Shown here piece by piece: positions 60,601 to 64,000 of a stretch of 64,000 nucleotides of DNA. The position numbers and the translations under genes are program-made. Below the pieces are notes generated by a model, which saw only the letters and a program-made list of their open reading frames with translations, ran no database searches and was not told the DNA's origin. Position 1 is the stretch's first letter, and each line of letters opens with the position of its first letter. Where the stretch lies: NCBI GenBank assembly GCA_037074765.1, contig JBAMDO010000026.1, forward strand, positions 62,001 through 126,000. Direction: 5' to 3'. The stretch is from Mansonella perstans. Lineage: Eukaryota > Nematoda > Chromadorea > Rhabditida > Onchocercidae.

Positions 60601-63600
60601 CATTTTTTTTACAGGTCAATGTTAGCATTACGAAGACATCGAAATCAATCACGACAATGTATATCATCAATTAGCAGCAACTTTAACAATCAAAGCATCG
60701 TATGTTTTTGCTTTTTGAATTTTCATGTAATATTCTAATGAAATCTTGCTATAAAGACCAATCGATACAATTCCAGAAGCTTTCGAGAGCTATCATTGAA
60801 ATAAAGCTGAACGGTACGGATCATTAATATTATAATTACTGGACGATTTATAAAAACATAAAGTTACATAAAGTAGCTTCTGCAAGAAAGATACAGCATT
60901 TCATACTGCGTTGTTGCAAAATGCATTTTTTTCACTAAATTATGCAATGCATGCGCAGTGCAAAAACTTTTACAGTGTATCAAGACTAAGACAATGTGAT
61001 ACTGTAATTAGTAATTTATGAATTAAAAATAGTTTGAAAAGCATTATAATGCTGAATAAAATTCTTTTTCCAGCAATTTTAAAAAATCGATGAATTTGCA
61101 GGATGAGTATGCATACATTGATGCTGTTGAAGCAGAAGCACAAATGAATTCCCCAACAGCAGCAACTTTAACTGATAATTTTGATAAGGGAAAACCACTA
61201 GTTATAAGTGATAAGAATGGTGATTGCGGTAGTGCCAGTAACAGCGGCGCTGATTCATATCAGCATTTTTCATCTAATTTAACCAGGTAAAATCATTCCT
61301 CATCATTACTAAGTTTCATTTGTGATACAGTGAATGTTTCAAAATTTATTCATAGCAAAAAATTGTCGTTAATTATAAATAATTTAGATCAGAAGGTCAG
61401 AATAATGAGAGTGGCACATTAATCTGTGAAAATGGATCGAAACGAACGATCACTACAGTGAAAATTAAACTTGGTCCAACACCTATTGTTTCGATAATGA
61501 AGAAGAAAGATGAGAGTAATAACGATGAGCAGCCGCTGAACAAGAATAGGATCCTGCATCCAGGTTTATTTCGTTTTCCTTTATCCTATCACTTAACTTC
61601 TCAAATTGATTTTAACTTTTTGATTTTGCTCTATGAAAAATATGACAATAGTTCAAGCTAACAAACTATGCTAGTTCAATACTTCGATGGTTAAAAGCAT
61701 AGCTCGGATTTGTTTGAATAACGTTTATCATGTGGAATTAGGAATTTAAAGTATGAACAGCTAAACCTATTAATGGATAATACTGGGACATTTGAATGGG
61801 CAAAGTGTCATAATGAATTAGCTATCAATTTCGTGTATAAATAAATTTTTAGTCAAAAAAATTCTGTCAATCGACTAAATTAAAAATATTAATGCTACTT
61901 ACGTAAAATTAATACGGTTTTGCATCATAGAAGCATTAAAATTAAATGACAAAAATTTTTGTGCAACAAAAGTGGTAATTTGTAGTTAAAAATGAATCAA
62001 TCAACTAATTAGCATTTGAACGTGCATTGGTACATGTGAAATTTTCTTTTTCATACAGAATTAAATGATATGGAAGCAACAAATTCGGAAGTGATATTAG
62101 AAGAAGAACCAAAAAGAAAACTATCTCATGACAATGGTACTTCTCATATTTCAATAAATCGATACGGAAGTTATATCAGTTCAGATCGGACCATTAGCAG
62201 TCATCATTCAGGTAATCTGAATCGTGCTTTTGTACTTTTTTTTAGTAGGTTGTTACTGAATGAAATGCAGTTGTCTTCTTCTATCTTTGACATTTGATTT
62301 GAACTAACTTTTCCATTAAATTCATCGAATTTAACTCAATATAATTGTAGCCTTTTTTACAATAGTCCTTTATATCGGATAAAGTAAAACTTTGACATTA
62401 CTTTCGTTTACTGAATTCATGAAATCTCACAAACATGAAGAATGGGATTTTTTGTTGATTGGACGAAATGTTATAATTACTCTTATTTTCATGCAGAAAT
62501 TTATTTTTGAAATGGTGCTTTTTTACTCAAAGGCTCAATTCATTCTTCTGATTGGTACAATGCATCCTGAGTATTTACTGTAAACAAAAATAAGTTCTTT
62601 TTTTATAAAAGGTTAAAATATTGTAGGAATGAGCAGTAGTAGTAATAATGGTAGTAGTGCTACCAGCGATAATACACAAACAAATGGTGGTGGCGGTAGT
62701 GGTGGTAGCAGTGGTGGCAGTACTGGTAATGGTGAATCGAATTTTGCAACTTCAACTTTCGATAGTTTTCTCTCAAGTAATGCAGGCAGTGATGTTTATG
62801 AGAGCTTGATGTTAGAAGGTGGTCGACCGCTCATTCTACATTCTCATTTTCATGCTATGAAAGGTTTCATTTTTAATTTTTTTAACTTTGACGGATTATT
62901 GGATGAGTTATCCACTCATTTTAATTTATTCAAATTCTTTGCATTTCTTTTAACATTTTATTTTCTACTTAAAACATATTTAGTAATATTTGTTATTTCG
63001 AAATTTTTTTTAAAGTAATATTACAGGATTAATGAGAATATCCCTCTTGATATTAATTGTTTAGAGTTAAATTTTTAAATTAAACTAATTATTTGACAGG
63101 TAGATCACCTTATCTTTTTGTACTCATTTTAATTTATTTCAGTCAAAAATCCGTTATTTATGCGGTTGCCATAAGTAGATAAATTATTTTAAATAATCTT
63201 TCAAAAATTTTTTTTAGGTATCTTTGATTTATGTTAAGAAATATATAGAAACGAATAGATGACATGTATTTTCTGACTGAAATTTGATTTTAAATTTATT
63301 ACTAGTTTTGATTATATTGTAAAAATGTGTAACCTTGATAGTCCGACTGAAAATTAAAAATAATTAAAATAAAAATAACTGGAAATAATTGAAATTAAGC
63401 AAGAAGGTTTGAGAAGTACATAAACTTTCCGGTATATGATTAAGTGGAATGAAAGTTGAGATTTTATTGAATTAGATATCACAAAAGCAGTAAGTTAGAA
63501 AATATGAAATTTATTTTGATTCACTGGAATTCATTGGAATACTATTTATTCCATAGCCAGCAGGTTAAAATTACAAAAAAAAAAAAAAAAAAAAAAAAAA

Positions 63601-64000
63601 TACCAAAAATTATTTGTTCTGTAAATCGATGCAATTTTCAGTTGAAGCAGTATCTCAGCCAGTTGTTGATTTGATCAGTTCTACGACACAATCAATTCGT
63701 GATGAAATTACTCTCTGTGAAACACTTTTTACTGTACGAACACACTTTCTAAGGTTCTCATTTTACCTTCGTATCGTATCGTATCTTTAACTGAATACGT
63801 TTTATAATTGTTGTTGTGAATGGTAATTCTAAGGAAGCATTAATAATTGGATTCATTAAATAATTGCAACTATTAGATACTGTAGTGGTTTTCATCGACG
63901 TACTGCAATGAAATTTCAAGCAGTGAATACACTATTATGTTTCACTGTTGCCTTTTATTTCCTGAACCATTTATTTCCATTACTGCAACAAACTTTCATA
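57621..64000 (+). CDS. C2H2 zinc-finger protein, 3' end beyond window
   Basis: Thirteen exons are predicted (57621-57668, 58157-58360, 59293-59357, 59456-59581, 59869-60061, 60327-60535, 60615-60699, 61102-61286, 61388-61563, 62059-62211, 62627-62863, 63642-63753, 63877-64000), 639 codons with no stop at the edge. Five zinc fingers appear: CKDC with HAVKH, CKFC with a C2HC-type HKC end, CRKC with HIAQH, CEMC with HTELH, and CTKC ending in an HRNQSRQC variant. The first two are joined by a NDRPFRC linker of the Kruppel TGEKPF position. Such proteins bind DNA or RNA in the nucleus. After the fingers come a Ser/Asn-rich region and a Gly/Ser-rich run (exon 11). The last visible exon is hydrophobic (LLCFTVAFYFLNHLFP), unexpected for this class. 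The start ATG-ATG at 57621 is chosen by phase only; more 5' exons may exist. The family member cannot be named. Confidence 0.78.
63575..63600. repeat. 26-nt poly-A tract
   Basis: An uninterrupted A run in the intron 41 nt before the zinc-finger exon at 63642. It is an unusual place for A-rich sequence, since the acceptor region is normally T-rich, and may mark a retroposed insertion. Confidence 0.85.

Noticed and set aside
1..64000. tRNA, rRNA, CRISPR arrays, complete transposons or viral genes
   Set aside because: A by-eye search for B-box motifs, regularly spaced repeats, terminal inverted repeats and transposase or polymerase motifs found nothing convincing. A tRNAscan and repeat-library run would settle it.

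Overview
The window looks like nuclear DNA of a nematode, most likely a filarial or other spirurid worm. It is strongly AT-rich. Every gene is cut into short exons with GT-AG introns of mostly 60-500 nt and T-rich acceptors ending in ttttcag. Several start codons sit 1-35 nt after an acceptor-like site, the usual mark of spliced-leader trans-splicing. All gene models here were assembled by eye from acceptor and donor sites plus reading phase, so products are more certain than individual splice sites.

Layout. 1-737: last two exons of a plus-strand gene with a Gln/Pro-rich tail. 2679-5279 (minus): complete 8-exon extended short-chain dehydrogenase/reductase of the dihydroflavonol-reductase type. 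5897-6387 (plus): a possible two-exon orphan gene, divergent from the reductase. 8329-17477 (minus): a 30-exon, about 1303-residue RSF1-type chromatin remodelling subunit, with a possible 73-codon gene (17450-17730) overlapping its start in another frame. From 19053 to 38431 five plus-strand genes follow each other closely: a SAM-dependent methyltransferase, mitochondrial methionyl-tRNA synthetase (MARS2), Ku80 (XRCC5), a PP2A B''-type EF-hand regulatory subunit (PPP2R3C/RSA-1 type) and the ribosome-assembly factor RRS1. 38432-57620 is a roughly 19-kb gene-poor interval holding most of the simple repeats (CA/TG, GGAT, TA) and a few exon-like islands. 57621-64000 (plus) is a C2H2 zinc-finger gene that runs off the right edge.

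Roles. Most recognised genes are housekeeping or nuclear: chromatin remodelling, double-strand break repair, phosphatase targeting, ribosome assembly and mitochondrial translation. The same-strand run from 19 to 38 kb, with a 59-nt gap between the XRCC5 stop and the next start, looks operon-like. The most interesting point is that the last XRCC5 exon carries an in-frame ATG next to a strong acceptor and can also serve as the first exon of the PP2A subunit gene. A comparable overlap occurs at the RSF1 start. No virus, CRISPR array, rRNA, or convincing tRNA or complete transposon was seen.
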